Shown: positions 8,755-19,019 of the stretch, piece by piece
Layout: every line of letters starts with the position of its first letter
Numbering within the stretch: position 1 is the first letter of the stretch
From: Streptomyces avidinii
GTDB taxonomy: Bacteria; Actinomycetota; Actinomycetes; Streptomycetales; Streptomycetaceae
Length of the DNA: 64,000 nucleotides
Assembly: GCF_014650695.1 (NCBI RefSeq)
Contig: NZ_BMVL01000002.1
Coordinates: 548,721 to 612,720 of the forward strand
Direction: 5' to 3'
The notes under the pieces: generated by a model
The model's input: only the letters and a program-made list of their open reading frames with translations
Databases searched by the model: none
Told to the model about the DNA's origin: nothing
Translations under genes and position numbers: made by a program

Positions 8755-10292
8755 GGGGGCAACCGTATCCGGGGCGGGACCGGCGGGCCCACCGGGTCGA
8801 GGTCCAGGGTGGGCGGGCGCGCCTGGAGCGGGGTGAGCGGCGGGTGGCCGTGGTGGGCGGGGGGATCGCCGGGCTGTCGGCGGCCACCGTTCTGGCCGAA
8901 CGCGGGGTGCAGGTCACCTTGTACGAGCGGGACGCGCAGCTCGGGGGGAGGCTGGCCGGGTGGCAGACGCGGCTGGCCGACGGTTCACAGGCCACGATGA
9001 GTCGCGGCTTCCACGCGTTCTTCCGCCAGTACTACAACCTGCGGGCGCTGCTGTGCCGGACCGATCCGGGCCTGCACAGCCTGACCGGACTCGCGGACTA
9101 CCCGCTGCGCCACCGGAACGGAGGGCAGGACAGCTTCGCGCGCGTGCCGCGTACGCCGCCGCTGAACGCTCTCGGGTTCATCGCACAGAGTCCGTCCTTC
9201 ACGTGGCGCGACCTGGGACGGATGAATGCGCGGGCAGCCCTGCCGCTCCTGGACGTTGCGGTGCCGCAGGTGTACGAAGCGCTGGACGGGACGAGCGCCA
9301 CCGATTTCCTGGCGGCCATCCGTTTCCCCGACGCCGCGCATCATCTGGCATTCGAGGTGTTCTCGCGGAGCTTTTTCGCCGACCCGGCGGAGCTGTCGGC
9401 GGCCGAGCTGGTGTTGATGATCCACATCTATTTCCTGGGGTCCAGTGAGGGGCTGCTGTTCGACGTGCCGCGTGAGCCGTTCCCTCACTCGTTGTGGGAG
9501 CCACTGGCCCGTCATCTGGACGGGCTCGGTGTGGAGATCCGCACAGGCACGGCGGTAGGCCAGGTCCGACCGGCCGGCCGGGAGGGGATGACGGTCGTCG
9601 CGCAGGCGGGCGGCGAGGGGTACGACGCGGTGGTGCTGGCTCTGGACACCGGTGGGCTGCAGTCGGTAACCGCTGCCTCGCCCGATCTGGTGAGCGCTGC
9701 GTGGCGGACGCGGATCGGCGCTCTTCGGACGGCCCCGCCGTTTCTGGTGTCGCGGCTGTGGCTGTCGCAGCCGGTGGCCGGGGAGCGGCCCGGGTTCCTG
9801 GGCACCAGCGGCTACGACGGCCTGGACAACGTGAGCGTCCTGGACCGGTGGGAGGGCGAAGCGCACCGTTGGGCGCTGGCGAGCGGCGGCTCGGTGGTGG
9901 AACTGCACGCCTACGCCGTGGATCCCGCCCTGCCACGCCGGATGGTTGAGGAGGGACTGGTGAACCGGTTGAGAGAGGTCTATCCGGAAACCGTTGACGC
10001 AAAGATCATCGACGCCCGCCACGAGTGGCGCGCGGACTGCCCCTTGTTCACCGTGGGCGGCTACCAGGACCGGCCTACGGTGCGTACCGCTGATTGCCGG
10101 GTGGTGGTGGCCGGGGATCTGGTGCGTACGGGGTTGCCGGTCGCGCTGATGGAGCGCGCTGCGACCAGTGGTTTCCTCGCCGCGAACGCCCTGCTTGAAG
10201 GGTGGGGCGCTCGCGGCGAGGCGTTGTGGACGGTCCCCCGCAAGGGCCGTCTGGCTGCCGGCCGGGCACTGGCGGGCCTGGGGCGCCGGTGA
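8751..10292 (+). CDS. crtU: CrtU, beta-carotene desaturase/methyltransferase (isorenieratene synthase)
   Basis: A 513-residue amine-oxidase-fold flavoprotein. The FAD motif VAVVGGGIAGLSAA begins near residue 26, followed by TLYERDAQLGGRLAGW. The C-terminus has the second FAD contact region (VVVAGDLVRTGLPVALMERA). CrtU converts the beta rings of beta-carotene to aromatic rings, giving isorenieratene. The GTG at 8751 overlaps the crtT stop and is the natural start. It converges with crtV, leaving 41 bases between the two stops. Confidence 0.85.
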   Translation: MRGQPYPGRDRRAHRVEVQGGRARLERGERRVAVVGGGIAGLSAATVLAERGVQVTLYERDAQLGGRLAGWQTRLADGSQATMSRGFHAFFRQYYNLRALLCRTDPGLHSLTGLADYPLRHRNGGQDSFARVPRTPPLNALGFIAQSPSFTWRDLGRMNARAALPLLDVAVPQVYEALDGTSATDFLAAIRFPDAAHHLAFEVFSRSFFADPAELSAAELVLMIHIYFLGSSEGLLFDVPREPFPHSLWEPLARHLDGLGVEIRTGTAVGQVRPAGREGMTVVAQAGGEGYDAVVLALDTGGLQSVTAASPDLVSAAWRTRIGALRTAPPFLVSRLWLSQPVAGERPGFLGTSGYDGLDNVSVLDRWEGEAHRWALASGGSVVELHAYAVDPALPRRMVEEGLVNRLREVYPETVDAKIIDARHEWRADCPLFTVGGYQDRPTVRTADCRVVVAGDLVRTGLPVALMERAATSGFLAANALLEGWGARGEALWTVPRKGRLAAGRALAGLGRR

Positions 10293-10333
10293 TCCGGGGC
10301 GCGGATGCCCACGGCCTCGTAAGCCTTGCGGGG

Positions 10334-11326
10334 TCAACCGGGGTAGCGGCCAGTGCTGCGCAGTTGCCAGCGGCGTTCGGCGTAGGCGAGGTCGTCCTTC
10401 CACAGACGTCCGGCGGCGTGCCGGATCAGAGGGCGTAGGAGTGGCGCGGCGGTGCGGGCGGCGGTGAAGCCGGTCCGGTGGGATGTGGCGATGACGGCTT
10501 CGGTGACGCGGGTGCGGGGGCTGCCGTCGCGCGCGGGCCCCAATGGTGTGGCGTGGGTTTCGACAACGGATCCGACCCCCTCGCCGTCGGTGATGCGCAT
10601 GACCACGGTGCGGGGGTCCGGGGCGGTGAACTCCGCCGTCACGGGTACGACGAGACGGCCACCCAGTTTGAAGGAGACCTTCACGGTCATGACGTCGGTG
10701 GTGGCCCCGTCGTCGAGGACGGTGAGGTCGGCGAAGGAGTAGGGGTGAAACCAGGCGCCGTGCCAGGGATCGAGTCGGTTGGCGATGATGTCCTGGGGCT
10801 CGCACAACCCCGTGCCGGTGTAGACGGCGGCCAGCGAAGATCCGGAGGGCGGCCGGGGCGGGATGGAGGGTGCCTCCAGCGGGTCCTCGCCGCCGTGGTC
10901 GTCGAGCCGGACCCAGGCCAGAATGCCGTCGTCATGGGCCGGGAAGGGCTGCCAGCCGGCGAACGGGGCACCGTTGAGGGCCAGTCCGTGCCAGGGACAG
11001 ACAAGGGTTCCGCAGCGGACCGGAGCGTCGGCAAGCGCGGCACCCAGGTGCGGACAGGCCCCGGGCCCGGCGATCAGGGTCCCGGCGCCGTCCCGCCACG
11101 CCACGATTTCGGTGCCTTCAATGGTCGCGCCGTAGCCGGCATCACGGGGTACGGACGTGCTGGCGCCCAGGACGTACCAGTTGCCTGCCGGGCGCGTCTG
11201 CGCCCGTTTGAGGGCGGCCGCGATGATCCGGGGAGAGGCGGCGCGCCACGTCGGCTGCTGCCGATGCCAGGGCAGGGGGCCCCGGCGCAGGCTGATCGGC
11301 AGACGGTGAAAGGGACGGGCGCTCAT
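10334..11326 (-). CDS. crtV: Rieske [2Fe-2S] protein in the crtV position
   Basis: A 330-residue protein with a Rieske cluster motif: Cys91-x-His93 (CPHLG) and Cys110-x2-His113 (CPWHG). A long C-terminal part follows that resembles the catalytic half of Rieske oxygenase-like proteins. It is the last gene of crtE-I-B-V, its ATG overlapping the crtB stop (ATGA). The equivalent gene of S. griseus was named crtV and called a methylesterase, which does not fit the Rieske motif seen here. The symbol rests on position. A redox or oxygenase step on the carotenoid is inference. Confidence 0.75.
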   Translation of the reverse strand: MSARPFHRLPISLRRGPLPWHRQQPTWRAASPRIIAAALKRAQTRPAGNWYVLGASTSVPRDAGYGATIEGTEIVAWRDGAGTLIAGPGACPHLGAALADAPVRCGTLVCPWHGLALNGAPFAGWQPFPAHDDGILAWVRLDDHGGEDPLEAPSIPPRPPSGSSLAAVYTGTGLCEPQDIIANRLDPWHGAWFHPYSFADLTVLDDGATTDVMTVKVSFKLGGRLVVPVTAEFTAPDPRTVVMRITDGEGVGSVVETHATPLGPARDGSPRTRVTEAVIATSHRTGFTAARTAAPLLRPLIRHAAGRLWKDDLAYAERRWQLRSTGRYPG

Positions 11327-12306
11327 CGAGGCTCCTCCAACGCTTGGCCGGCGAGGTCGGGCCGGTCCGCAGGGGCGGCGGTCAGACGGGCTTTGCTGAT
11401 CGCGGCGAGCCCCGCGGCGGCAACGGCCCCTCGGCGGAGCAGGGGGACGGAGGATCGGTGATGGACGCTGGCGTAGCCGTCACGCGCGACGGCGTCGAGG
11501 ATCTCCCCGTACAGCACGCAGGCGGTACGCACGCATGGCCGGGAGACGGGGTCGAGCATCTCGATGCCGGGCGCCGCCTTGGCGTAGAAGCCCCTGGTGA
11601 GCTCGGTAGCGGCCTGGAGGGCGCGGGTGATGCGGGGGTCGCGCCGGTCGGTGCGCCTGCTCCATTGCAGCAGGTCGCGGTCCACGCCATGGGCGGCGAG
11701 GAGGTCGGCGGGCAGGTAGACGCGGTCGCGGTCGAGGTCTTCACCGACGTCGCGGACGAAGTTGGTCAGTTGGAACGCCTCGCCGAGAGCGGCTGCGTGC
11801 GGGGCGGCTTCTTCGCGGGAGGTCACGTGGCCGAGGACCGGAAGCATCTGGAGGCCGATGACGGCGGCGGAGCCGTGCATGTAGCTCCGCAGGGCCTCAA
11901 GGGTGGGGTAGTCGGTGACGGTGAGGTCGGCGCGCATCGAGGCGAGGAAGTCATCGAAGTAGTGGCGGGGGATGTGGTAGCGGTGCGCTGTGTGGGCGAC
12001 CGCGTTGACGACTGGATGACGGCCAGGGTCACCGTCCATGGCCGTACGTACGTCTTGCGAAAGCCTCTGGAGCTGCTGCGCCCGGTGTTCGGTTGAGGTG
12101 GGGGCACTCAGGTCGTCGACGATGTCGTCCGCGAGGCGTGCGAAGCCGTAGAGGGCATGGACGGCGGGGCGGCGGGAGGGTGGCAGGAGCCGGGTGGCTA
12201 GGAAGTATGTCTTCCCGTGGCGGGCGTTGAGGTGGCGGCACTGGGTGAAGGCTGCGCGTTGGGTGGGGTCGGTGATGCGGGCGGCATCGAGTTCGCGTCG
12301 TGTCAT
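11323..12306 (-). CDS. crtB: Phytoene synthase CrtB
   Basis: A 327-residue squalene/phytoene synthase-family enzyme that condenses two geranylgeranyl diphosphates to phytoene. The two Asp-rich motifs are present ([11 protein letters not shown] near residue 55 and [18 protein letters not shown] near 190), together with [11 protein letters not shown]. The ATG at 12306 overlaps the crtI stop by four bases, and the stop overlaps the crtV start, so translation is coupled through the operon. Length is normal. Confidence 0.9.
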   Translation of the reverse strand: MTRRELDAARITDPTQRAAFTQCRHLNARHGKTYFLATRLLPPSRRPAVHALYGFARLADDIVDDLSAPTSTEHRAQQLQRLSQDVRTAMDGDPGRHPVVNAVAHTAHRYHIPRHYFDDFLASMRADLTVTDYPTLEALRSYMHGSAAVIGLQMLPVLGHVTSREEAAPHAAALGEAFQLTNFVRDVGEDLDRDRVYLPADLLAAHGVDRDLLQWSRRTDRRDPRITRALQAATELTRGFYAKAAPGIEMLDPVSRPCVRTACVLYGEILDAVARDGYASVHHRSSVPLLRRGAVAAAGLAAISKARLTAAPADRPDLAGQALEEPR

Positions 12307-13841
12307 GCGCTGTGTCCTTGAGGCGCCGTGGACGGGGCGGATGGGTTTTTGGGGCGAGGCCGGGCGAGGCCGGTGATGCGGGCTGCGGCGAGGCGGCCGG
12401 AGATCAGGACGGTGGGCACGCCGACGCCGGGGGTGGTGCCGCAGCCGGCGAGGACGGCGTTGCTGGTGCCGTTGGGGAGGTTGCGGGGCCGGAAGGGGCC
12501 AGTCTGCGGAAACGTGTGGGCGACGGAGAAGGGTGTTCCGGCGGCGTGGCCCTGAGCTGTCCAGTCGGCGGGGGTAACGAGGGCCTCGGTTCTGATGGCG
12601 TCCTCGAAACCGGTCAGGCCGCGCTGCTCCAGCTCGCGCAGCAGGCTGTCGCGATAGCGGGACCCCAGGTCCTTCCAGGAGGTGACCGAGGGGCCGATGG
12701 TGGTGTTGGGGCAGGGTGCGAGCACGTAGTGGATGTGTCGCCCGGACGGAGCCAGGCTCGGGTCGGTCGCAGTGGGTCGGGTAATGAGAAGGGAGGGATC
12801 GCTCATCAGGTGGCCGGTGCGGGTGAGTTCCTGGAAGGTTTGCCTCCAGGCGGCGCCGAAGGAGATCGTGTGGTGGGCCAGTTCGGGCCAGGTCCGGTCC
12901 GTCCCGGCGTGCAGGACCACCGCCGACGGCGAATGGCGCAGGGCGAGGGGGCGGCGCGGGCGGGCGCCGAGCAGCCGGTAGGCGGCGGGAAGGTCTGGGG
13001 TGAGGACCACGGCGTCGCAGGGGATGCGCTGCTGGTCGGTGATGACGGCGGTGATCCGCTCGCCGGTGCGTTCCAGGGCAGTGACGGTCTGACCGTACTG
13101 GAGGCTTGCGCCGGCCTCCGCGGCAGCCGCAGACATAGCGGTGGGTACGGCGTGCATGCCGCCCTGGGGGAAGTACACGCCGGCGATGGTGTCCATGTAG
13201 GCGATGACGGCGTAAGCGGCCAGGGCGCGGGCGGGTGGGATACCGGCGTAGAGGGCTTGGAAGGAGAAGACGCGCTGGAGTCGCTCGTCGGTGAGGAAAC
13301 GGCTGATCTTCGGCTGAAGGCGGCCGAAGCCGCCCAGGGCAGCGAGCCGGGCCAGGTCGGGGTTCAGCAGGGACAGTGGCGAGTCGAAGTTGCTGTCGAT
13401 GAATCGGTCCATCTGCGCCTGGTAGATGTCGTGCAGCCACCGGCGCAGACGGCGGTATCCTGCGACCTCGCGCCCTCCGGCGAAGCGTTCGATCTCGGCT
13501 TCCATCGCCTCGGCCCCGGTATGGACGTGCAGGCTGGTGCCGTCCGCGAAGCTGGCGCGGTAGGCGGGGTGCAACGGGTGCAGGGTCAGCCGGTCGGAGA
13601 TGGACTGGCCTGCGGCGGCGAAGGCTTCTTCGAGCAGGTGCGGCATGGTGAGCACGGTCGGACCGCTGTCGAAACGGTAGCCATCGGCTTCGATGAGCCC
13701 GGCTCGGCCGCCCGGGAGCAGGTCACGTTCGACGATGGTCACGCGTCGATGGGAGCCGAGGAGATGGAGCGCTGCGGACAGCCCCGCGAGTCCGGCGCCG
13801 ACGACGACGACGTGGTCGGTACGCCCGGTGATCGTCTTCAT
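12303..13841 (-). CDS. crtI: Phytoene desaturase CrtI
   Basis: A 512-residue FAD-dependent desaturase that turns phytoene into lycopene. It has the N-terminal dinucleotide motif [31 protein letters not shown], and the C-terminal signature [19 protein letters not shown], equivalent to the CrtI family FAD-binding tail. The ATG at 13841 shares one base with the crtE stop (TGATG) and has GGGAG six bases upstream. Second gene of the crtE-I-B-V operon. Confidence 0.9.
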   Translation of the reverse strand: MKTITGRTDHVVVVGAGLAGLSAALHLLGSHRRVTIVERDLLPGGRAGLIEADGYRFDSGPTVLTMPHLLEEAFAAAGQSISDRLTLHPLHPAYRASFADGTSLHVHTGAEAMEAEIERFAGGREVAGYRRLRRWLHDIYQAQMDRFIDSNFDSPLSLLNPDLARLAALGGFGRLQPKISRFLTDERLQRVFSFQALYAGIPPARALAAYAVIAYMDTIAGVYFPQGGMHAVPTAMSAAAAEAGASLQYGQTVTALERTGERITAVITDQQRIPCDAVVLTPDLPAAYRLLGARPRRPLALRHSPSAVVLHAGTDRTWPELAHHTISFGAAWRQTFQELTRTGHLMSDPSLLITRPTATDPSLAPSGRHIHYVLAPCPNTTIGPSVTSWKDLGSRYRDSLLRELEQRGLTGFEDAIRTEALVTPADWTAQGHAAGTPFSVAHTFPQTGPFRPRNLPNGTSNAVLAGCGTTPGVGVPTVLISGRLAAARITGLARPRPKNPSAPSTAPQGHSA

Positions 13842-15031
13842 CAAAGGCTCCCGCGGTCAACTGTGCCGGTGGCCTGCTGCTCGGGCGGTACGGCAATCTG
13901 ACGCAGCAGCCCGGTCAGGTGCACAGCGGCGGGCCCGCTCAGATGTGCTGCACGCAGGTGGTGTTCGGCGGCACGGCCCAGGCGCGCAATGCGTCGTTCG
14001 ACTCGCTCCGGAGCGCCGGTGGAGACCAACGCCTCACGGACAGCGGCCAGCGCCTTGCCGGAGAGTTCGGCGTCCCCCCGGCAGGAGTCCAGAAGGTCAG
14101 TGACGGACGTGTCCTTGGTTGCCCGGGCGCGTGTGTGGGCCAGCGCGATCAGGTAGGTGGGCTTTCCGGAGCGGATGTCGTCCCCGGAGGGCTTGCCGGT
14201 CGCCATGGGATCGCCGAACACGCCGAGAAGGTCATCCCGTAGTTGGAAGGCGATTCCAGCGCACCGGCCCGCCGCACCCAGGGCACGGGAGGTGCTCTCG
14301 TCGGCTCCGGCCAGGACCGCGCCGAGGGCCAGGGGCCGTTCCACCGTGTAGCGGGCGGTCTTGAGGCAAACGGTGCGGATGGCCCGGGTCGCGGAGCGGG
14401 ATGAGGTGGCCTGACCGTGCAGATCGAGGTACTGGCCTGCGACCATCTCGGTTCTCATGGCACGCCAGAGATGCCGGACACTGGCGCGTTTCGCGGGTTC
14501 GAGGTCAGTGGTGGCGACCAGGTCGTCCGCCCAGGACAGAGCGAGGTCGCCCGCCAGAATGGAGGCGGAGTGAGCGAAGGACTCAGTGACAGCCTCGCGA
14601 GCGGGGGCCGGGTATTGCAGAGCGAGCTGTGTGTGGAAGGAGGGCCGGCCCCGGCGCACCGAGGAGTGGTCCATGACGTCGTCGTGGATCAGGGCGCAGC
14701 TCTGAATGAGTTCGAGAGCTGCGGCAATGCGCAGGGCCGCAGGTGTTTCGTAGTCCGATCCGCCACATGCTCGCAGGGCCCACCAAAGGAAGCGCGGGCG
14801 GATCCGTGAGCCGCCGCTGAGGGTGTAGGCAGCCAGCCGTTCGGCAATGTCCGTGGCGAAGACGGGGTCCAGGGTACGGCCGAACGCGATGAGCTCGTCG
14901 CAGCGGCTCTTCAACTCTCGGTGTACAGCTGCGACGACGTCTTCGTCGACTGTGGCGGCCAGGGCGCCGGCGAGCCTTGCGGGCGATGTATCGGAGAGGG
15001 TTGGATGTCGCGCAGACGACACTTCTTCCAT
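13841..15031 (-). CDS. crtE: Geranylgeranyl diphosphate synthase CrtE
   Basis: A 396-residue trans-isoprenyl diphosphate synthase providing GGPP for the carotenoid pathway. It carries the first Asp-rich motif in IHDDVMDHS, RRGRPS after it, and the second in FQLRDDLLGVFGD, as in chain-elongating prenyltransferases. I chose ATG 15031 because GGAGG lies seven bases upstream; an ATG at 15097 would add 22 unlikely residues. It leads the four-gene minus-strand operon, so its promoter lies within 15032-15300. Confidence 0.9.
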   Translation of the reverse strand: MEEVSSARHPTLSDTSPARLAGALAATVDEDVVAAVHRELKSRCDELIAFGRTLDPVFATDIAERLAAYTLSGGSRIRPRFLWWALRACGGSDYETPAALRIAAALELIQSCALIHDDVMDHSSVRRGRPSFHTQLALQYPAPAREAVTESFAHSASILAGDLALSWADDLVATTDLEPAKRASVRHLWRAMRTEMVAGQYLDLHGQATSSRSATRAIRTVCLKTARYTVERPLALGAVLAGADESTSRALGAAGRCAGIAFQLRDDLLGVFGDPMATGKPSGDDIRSGKPTYLIALAHTRARATKDTSVTDLLDSCRGDAELSGKALAAVREALVSTGAPERVERRIARLGRAAEHHLRAAHLSGPAAVHLTGLLRQIAVPPEQQATGTVDRGSL

Positions 15032-15559
15032 TCGGTCCTCCGTGTCGTGAAGTGGCGTATGCCGCCTGTTTCGCGTCGACAGGGCGGACGGATGCACTCG
15101 CCGGTGTTCCCGTGGCTCCGCGCCCCATATGTCCCCCTCCAGGCGTGGGGCTCAGACAGACCACCCGGCCCATCCACCCAATGGGCGCATCTGCGGAACG
15201 GGGTACGGCTTCGGCGCCGTCGCGGAACAAGGCGTGGTGCTCTCAGGGTCCGGAGACCAGCGACGTTTTGGGGCTCGGGTGAGCCGCGCTGGAGGAGCCA
15301 GATGGTGCCGAAGATGCCAAGGAAGAACTACACGAACTCCGGCTGCCAGTTCTCGGTCACGTCAAGGGGCGAAGTCCCTGAACATCAGGTACTCGCCGAG
15401 CGTCAGTGGCTGGAGCCCATCGGGGGGCGAGGACCTCGTTGAATCCGGGCACCCGGTCCCACGTTCGGGCGACGCGATGAGATGGCGTCCCGCCACATGG
15501 CGGCCGGCGACAACGAAGAGCGCGAAGATAACAAGACGGATGGGACTCTCGAGAAGGCT
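15032..15559. other. crtE leader and unassigned sequence
   Basis: The first ~200 bases must hold the crtE promoter. No litR or litS gene, the usual light-dependent controllers of Streptomyces crt genes, is next to it. The remainder joins the alcohol-dehydrogenase remnant and has no recognisable gene. Confidence 0.35.
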
Positions 15560-15899
15560 GCTGCCGGCGTACGGCTCGTGGAGGCTCTGGTTGCTCGCGT
15601 GCCCGGATTCCGCCGCCCCGCGCCGGCCCGGCGCAAAGGGGATCACCACGCGGTCCCCCGGCTTCGGAGAAGTGACGTCCGGTCCCACCTCCTCCACGAT
15701 GCCCATGGGCTCGTGGCCCAGGATGTCGCCTGCGTCGAGAAAGGCATCGAGAACCTCGTAGAGGTTCAGGTCCGAGCCGCGGAGGCCAGAGGCCAGTGGT
15801 CGTGATCTTGACGGACCCGTCGGCGCGGTCGCGGATCGTGAAGTCGGGCACGGTGTCGACGCGTACGTCCCGCTTGCCGTGCCATGTGAGTGCCCGCAA
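15560..15899 (-). pseudogene. Zinc alcohol dehydrogenase remnant
   Basis: From an ATG at 15899 one frame gives [19 protein letters not shown], the typical N-terminus of glutathione-independent formaldehyde-type zinc dehydrogenases. A second frame then continues [20 protein letters not shown] and [20 protein letters not shown], the catalytic-zinc region with the GHE motif. A frameshift separates the two halves near the CGSD position, and the gene breaks off after DRVVIPF, so only about 90 of some 390 residues remain. Confidence 0.7.
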
Positions 15900-16014
15900 G
15901 CACTTCCTCCGGCGAACCGGGCATGGGGGGCACGACCATGCCGGCCTCCACCCCGATCCGCAGGTAGCGCAGGATGTGGGGCTTGTGCCGCAGCCACAGC
16001 GGTTCGCCCTCAGG

Positions 16015-16038
16015 TCACACGTGCATCACACGTGCATG
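16015..16038. repeat. Short direct repeat
   Basis: TCACACGTGCA occurs twice in tandem with one base between the copies. It lies just beyond the stop of the PP2C phosphatase gene. The function is unknown. Confidence 0.6.
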
Positions 16039-16127
16039 GCTGCTCCGCTACCCCGTTCCACACCGGACAGCAGCACAGCCCTGTCGGGTCCGCATGATCT
16101 GTTCGGGGATCGATCACTGGTCGGGGA

Positions 16128-17450
16128 TCATTGTGCGGGCGGCAGGCGCAGGGCGAGGACGGCGATGTCGTCGCTGCTGTCCTGGGCCAGGCCGGCCAGG
16201 AGTTCGTCGAGGAAGGTGGGGACGTCCTCACGGGCGAGGGCGGCAGCATGCTGGCGGAGCCGTTCCAGACCGGTGTCGAGGTGTTCGCGAGGGCGCTCGA
16301 CGAGGCCGTCGGTGTACAGCAGGACGGTGGTGCCCTCGGCAAGGAGCTCTGAGGCGCTGGGACGGGCGGTGTGCGGGTCGACGCCCAGGAGGATGCTGTG
16401 GCCGCCGGTCAGGTAACGAGTGTCGCCGTCGTGGGTGATCAGCAGAGGGGGCGGGTGGCCGGCGTTGGCGTAATCCAGTGTCCACATTCCTTCGCTGGCC
16501 GCCACCAGGCGGGAGTACACGCCGGTGGCGGTCTGGCCGCCGTAGAGGGTGTCGGTGGCGATGTCCAGGCGGCGCAGGATGTCGCCTGGCGGGTCTTTGC
16601 GGTCGCAGGCCAAGGCGCGGAGCATGTTGCGGAGCTGGCCCATGGTCACGGCGGCCGGGAGGTCATGTCCGGTGACATCGCCGATGATCAGGGCCGTGGA
16701 GCCGTCGGGAAGGCGGAAGCAGTCGAACCAATCCCCGCCGACTTCGGCGGCGGAGCGGGCCGGGATGTACCGGGCGGCCACGCTCAGCGGGGTCAGGTCC
16801 GAAAGGCGGGGCAGGAGGGAGCGCTGCAGGTGTTCGGCTGTGTCCTGGACCGAGGCGTAGAGGCGGGCGTTATCGACGGCGAGGGCCGTGCGCTGTGCCA
16901 GATCGTCGATCAGCGCGAGGTCGTCCGCGGTCAGGGCGAGCTGGTCGCCGCTGCGGGCCAGGGTCAGGGCGCCCAGGACGTGACGTCGGGCCCGTAGCGG
17001 GGCGATCACTGCGGACTTGACGCCGAGGGTGCTGAAGAGGCGGACCTGTGCGGCCTGCAGCGCGGACGCATCTCGGGCGGCGAGAACTGCTGCGGGATCG
17101 GCCAGGAGCGGGCCGGCGCCGCGCAGCACTCTGGCAAGGGGGTCGGTGCAGGTCTGCGTCATGGACGGAAGCGGGCCCTGCAGGTGGCCGGTCGGCCGGC
17201 TGGGGTCGAAGTGCTCCACCACGGCTCTGTACGGTCTTCCGTGCTCGTCGAGCAGATCGGCGGCGCACCAGTCGGCCAGCTGCGGCACCAGCACCCGGCA
17301 CAGCCGCCGCAACGCTTCCTGGCCGTCGAGCGTGCTCGAGAGTGCGTCGGTGGCCTCGGCGAGCAGCGCCAGTCTCTGCAACGCAGTCTGGAGCACCGCG
17401 TCCACATCGTTGTCGGCCCCGCTGGCGCCGCGCTCCGGACCCCTGCTCAT
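16128..17450 (-). CDS. GAF-SpoIIE PP2C-type serine phosphatase
   Basis: A 440-residue protein with an N-terminal GAF-like region (about 30-190) and a C-terminal SpoIIE-type PP2C domain (about 210-438) with the metal-site motifs EVGGDWFDCF, IGDVTGHDLPAAV, DYANAGHPPPL and the closing SSDDIAVLALRL. Such phosphatases dephosphorylate STAS anti-sigma antagonists in partner-switching modules. The ATG at 17450 is chosen because upstream residues are low-complexity. HATPase and STAS genes occur elsewhere in this window, making them candidate partners. Confidence 0.85.
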   Translation of the reverse strand: MSRGPERGASGADNDVDAVLQTALQRLALLAEATDALSSTLDGQEALRRLCRVLVPQLADWCAADLLDEHGRPYRAVVEHFDPSRPTGHLQGPLPSMTQTCTDPLARVLRGAGPLLADPAAVLAARDASALQAAQVRLFSTLGVKSAVIAPLRARRHVLGALTLARSGDQLALTADDLALIDDLAQRTALAVDNARLYASVQDTAEHLQRSLLPRLSDLTPLSVAARYIPARSAAEVGGDWFDCFRLPDGSTALIIGDVTGHDLPAAVTMGQLRNMLRALACDRKDPPGDILRRLDIATDTLYGGQTATGVYSRLVAASEGMWTLDYANAGHPPPLLITHDGDTRYLTGGHSILLGVDPHTARPSASELLAEGTTVLLYTDGLVERPREHLDTGLERLRQHAAALAREDVPTFLDELLAGLAQDSSDDIAVLALRLPPAQ

Positions 17451-17623
17451 ACCGCTCTTTCTACCCGGCCTCTGCCCCGCGAGCGTGGCGCCGCCCGCAT
17501 ACCTGAGTGACCCCGACCCCGAACGCGGGCCCACAGCCCCTTCCAGGTCCGCAATCACGGCATGCCACGATCTCTGGCCTGGGAAAGGCTGCACCGCCGG
17601 GCCCTACCGGCGATCTTACGGCG

Positions 17624-17803
17624 TCACGGGTGGTCGGGACGCTGCTCAGGCGGGGTGGGACCGCCCGTCTGAGAACGGCTTTCCCGGTCCTCCCCCGTCT
17701 TCGTCGCGTTCTTCGGCTGGGCTGCCTTGAGGTGCCTGCTCTCCTGCGGGGTCGCGGCGCCCTTACCACTGCGCCGTGCCTCCGGCTGCTGTGCATCACC
17801 CAC
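17624..17803 (-). CDS. Small hydrophilic protein, unknown
   Basis: A GTG-started frame of 59 codons (VGDAQQPEARRSGKG to PPEQRPDHP), with GAGAGG about 11 bases upstream, directly after the stop of the 17834-18289 gene on the same strand. It is rich in charged and polar residues, with no membrane segment and no family I recognise. The operon-like spacing is the main support. Confidence 0.3.
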   Translation of the reverse strand: MGDAQQPEARRSGKGAATPQESRHLKAAQPKNATKTGEDRESRSQTGGPTPPEQRPDHP

Positions 17804-17833
17804 GATCTCGGTCCTCTCAAAGTGCCGAAGGGG

Positions 17834-18289
17834 TCACCTGCGGTTGAGCGGCCCCCATACGCCTTGCTGCTGCTCGATCTCCCTTTCCGCTTCGTCGATC
17901 ACTTTCTGATTCACCCACCCCAGGGGCTCCACGTCCCGTACGACGGGTTCGTTGTCGGGCCCGCGCCCGGCCTCGGTGCCGAGGAGCAGCCAGGGTCTGA
18001 CCCAGGTGTCCTTCACTCGCGGCAGATGCGAGTAGTCGTACAGCCGTCGCGCGGCCCACGTCCGCAGCGGCCGCGGTCCCCACCAGTCCTCCACGTCCAT
18101 AGGATTCGCCGACAGACCAGGCAGCTCGACACCGGTGAGCTCGTCCCTGCTCGACGCCTCGGGGAGGAGATCGAACTGCGGGCCTCTCGACCAGCGCACA
18201 TAAAGCCCGCGGCGGCTGGAGAGCAACCCTGTCAGCTCATCCAACGACCCGATGACCGCCATCCGTGACCAGTGCGATGAGCCGCTCAT
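17834..18289 (-). CDS. DUF6098-like protein
   Basis: A 151-residue soluble protein with LYVRWSRGPQFDLLP, DELTGVELPGLSANPM and WWGPRPLRTWAARRLYDYSH. These match, from memory, a conserved Streptomyces family (DUF6098) of unknown role. Length is normal and no frameshift is seen. It lies between the PP2C phosphatase and the HATPase gene on the same strand. Confidence 0.65.
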   Translation of the reverse strand: MSGSSHWSRMAVIGSLDELTGLLSSRRGLYVRWSRGPQFDLLPEASSRDELTGVELPGLSANPMDVEDWWGPRPLRTWAARRLYDYSHLPRVKDTWVRPWLLLGTEAGRGPDNEPVVRDVEPLGWVNQKVIDEAEREIEQQQGVWGPLNRR

Positions 18290-18322
18290 GAGATCGCCTT
18301 CCGCGTGGTCGGGTCACGGCCC

Positions 18323-18946
18323 CTACGATCCGGGTGGCCATCGGCCCCGCACGGCTCGCTCGGAAGTGGAGCTGTACTCATGGGGCACGTACCCGCCGTT
18401 GTCGAACGCACTCGCGGGGAGCGGCATGTGGCGGCATCTGCGTAGTTCGGCTGGCAGGGCATGGCGGGGCGGCGGCCGGCTGCGCCATAGGCCGTGGATG
18501 GGGTGGGCATCGGCGACCAGGGCTACCGCGGTGATCCGTTTCCCGGCGAGCTCCGGGTAGACCTTGAGGCTTACGGTCGAGGCGATGACAATGTTCAGGC
18601 CGTGCTGGCCGCTCCGGAAGGGGTCCGGGGGCAGGATGGCAGGCGGGGTGGGGTTGCTGTCCCAGACGCTCACTTCGACGCGGCCGTCGGCCACTTCAAG
18701 GGTCAGCCGAATCGGACCGGATGCGTACTTGCGGGCATTGGTGACCAGCTCGCTGACGATCAACTCCACCACCTCGACCACACGAGCAGAAACCACCAGA
18801 CCGTGGAGAACTTGTATCTCGTCAAAAAATGAGTGAGCCAGGCGGCGGGCGTCTGCGAGCCTCTCCCACTCATTGAGCAGGAAGGAAGCGCCGATCGGAC
18901 CGGGGCCGGGCCGTTCGGGCTGCTCGTCCGTACCCAGACCGCCCAT
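18323..18946 (-). CDS. HATPase_c anti-sigma-like ATP-binding protein
   Basis: A 207-residue GHKL ATPase of the RsbW/SpoIIAB-like class. It has ELIVSELVTNARKYA (N box), VSVWDSNPTPP (G1-like) and GQHGLNIVIAS (G2 region). Such proteins bind sigma factors or STAS proteins, or act as their kinase. ATG 18946 is used; the domain begins about 20 residues later. The C-terminus after about residue 150 is longer than usual and rich in Arg/Pro/His, so a late frameshift has possibly extended it. A damaged paralogue lies at 50548-50965. Confidence 0.75.
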   Translation of the reverse strand: MGGLGTDEQPERPGPGPIGASFLLNEWERLADARRLAHSFFDEIQVLHGLVVSARVVEVVELIVSELVTNARKYASGPIRLTLEVADGRVEVSVWDSNPTPPAILPPDPFRSGQHGLNIVIASTVSLKVYPELAGKRITAVALVADAHPIHGLWRSRPPPRHALPAELRRCRHMPLPASAFDNGGYVPHEYSSTSERAVRGRWPPGS

Positions 18947-19019
18947 AACGCTGCCTACGTGCCCGGCAAGGGCCTCGGTCGGACCGCGATGGGGCAGTCG
19001 TGCCAGTGTCGCCCCATCG

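Noticed and set aside
11323..13440. 705-codon minus frame over crtB and part of crtI
   Set aside because: Only the part from ATG 12306 is CrtB; the upstream extension lies in another frame of crtI.
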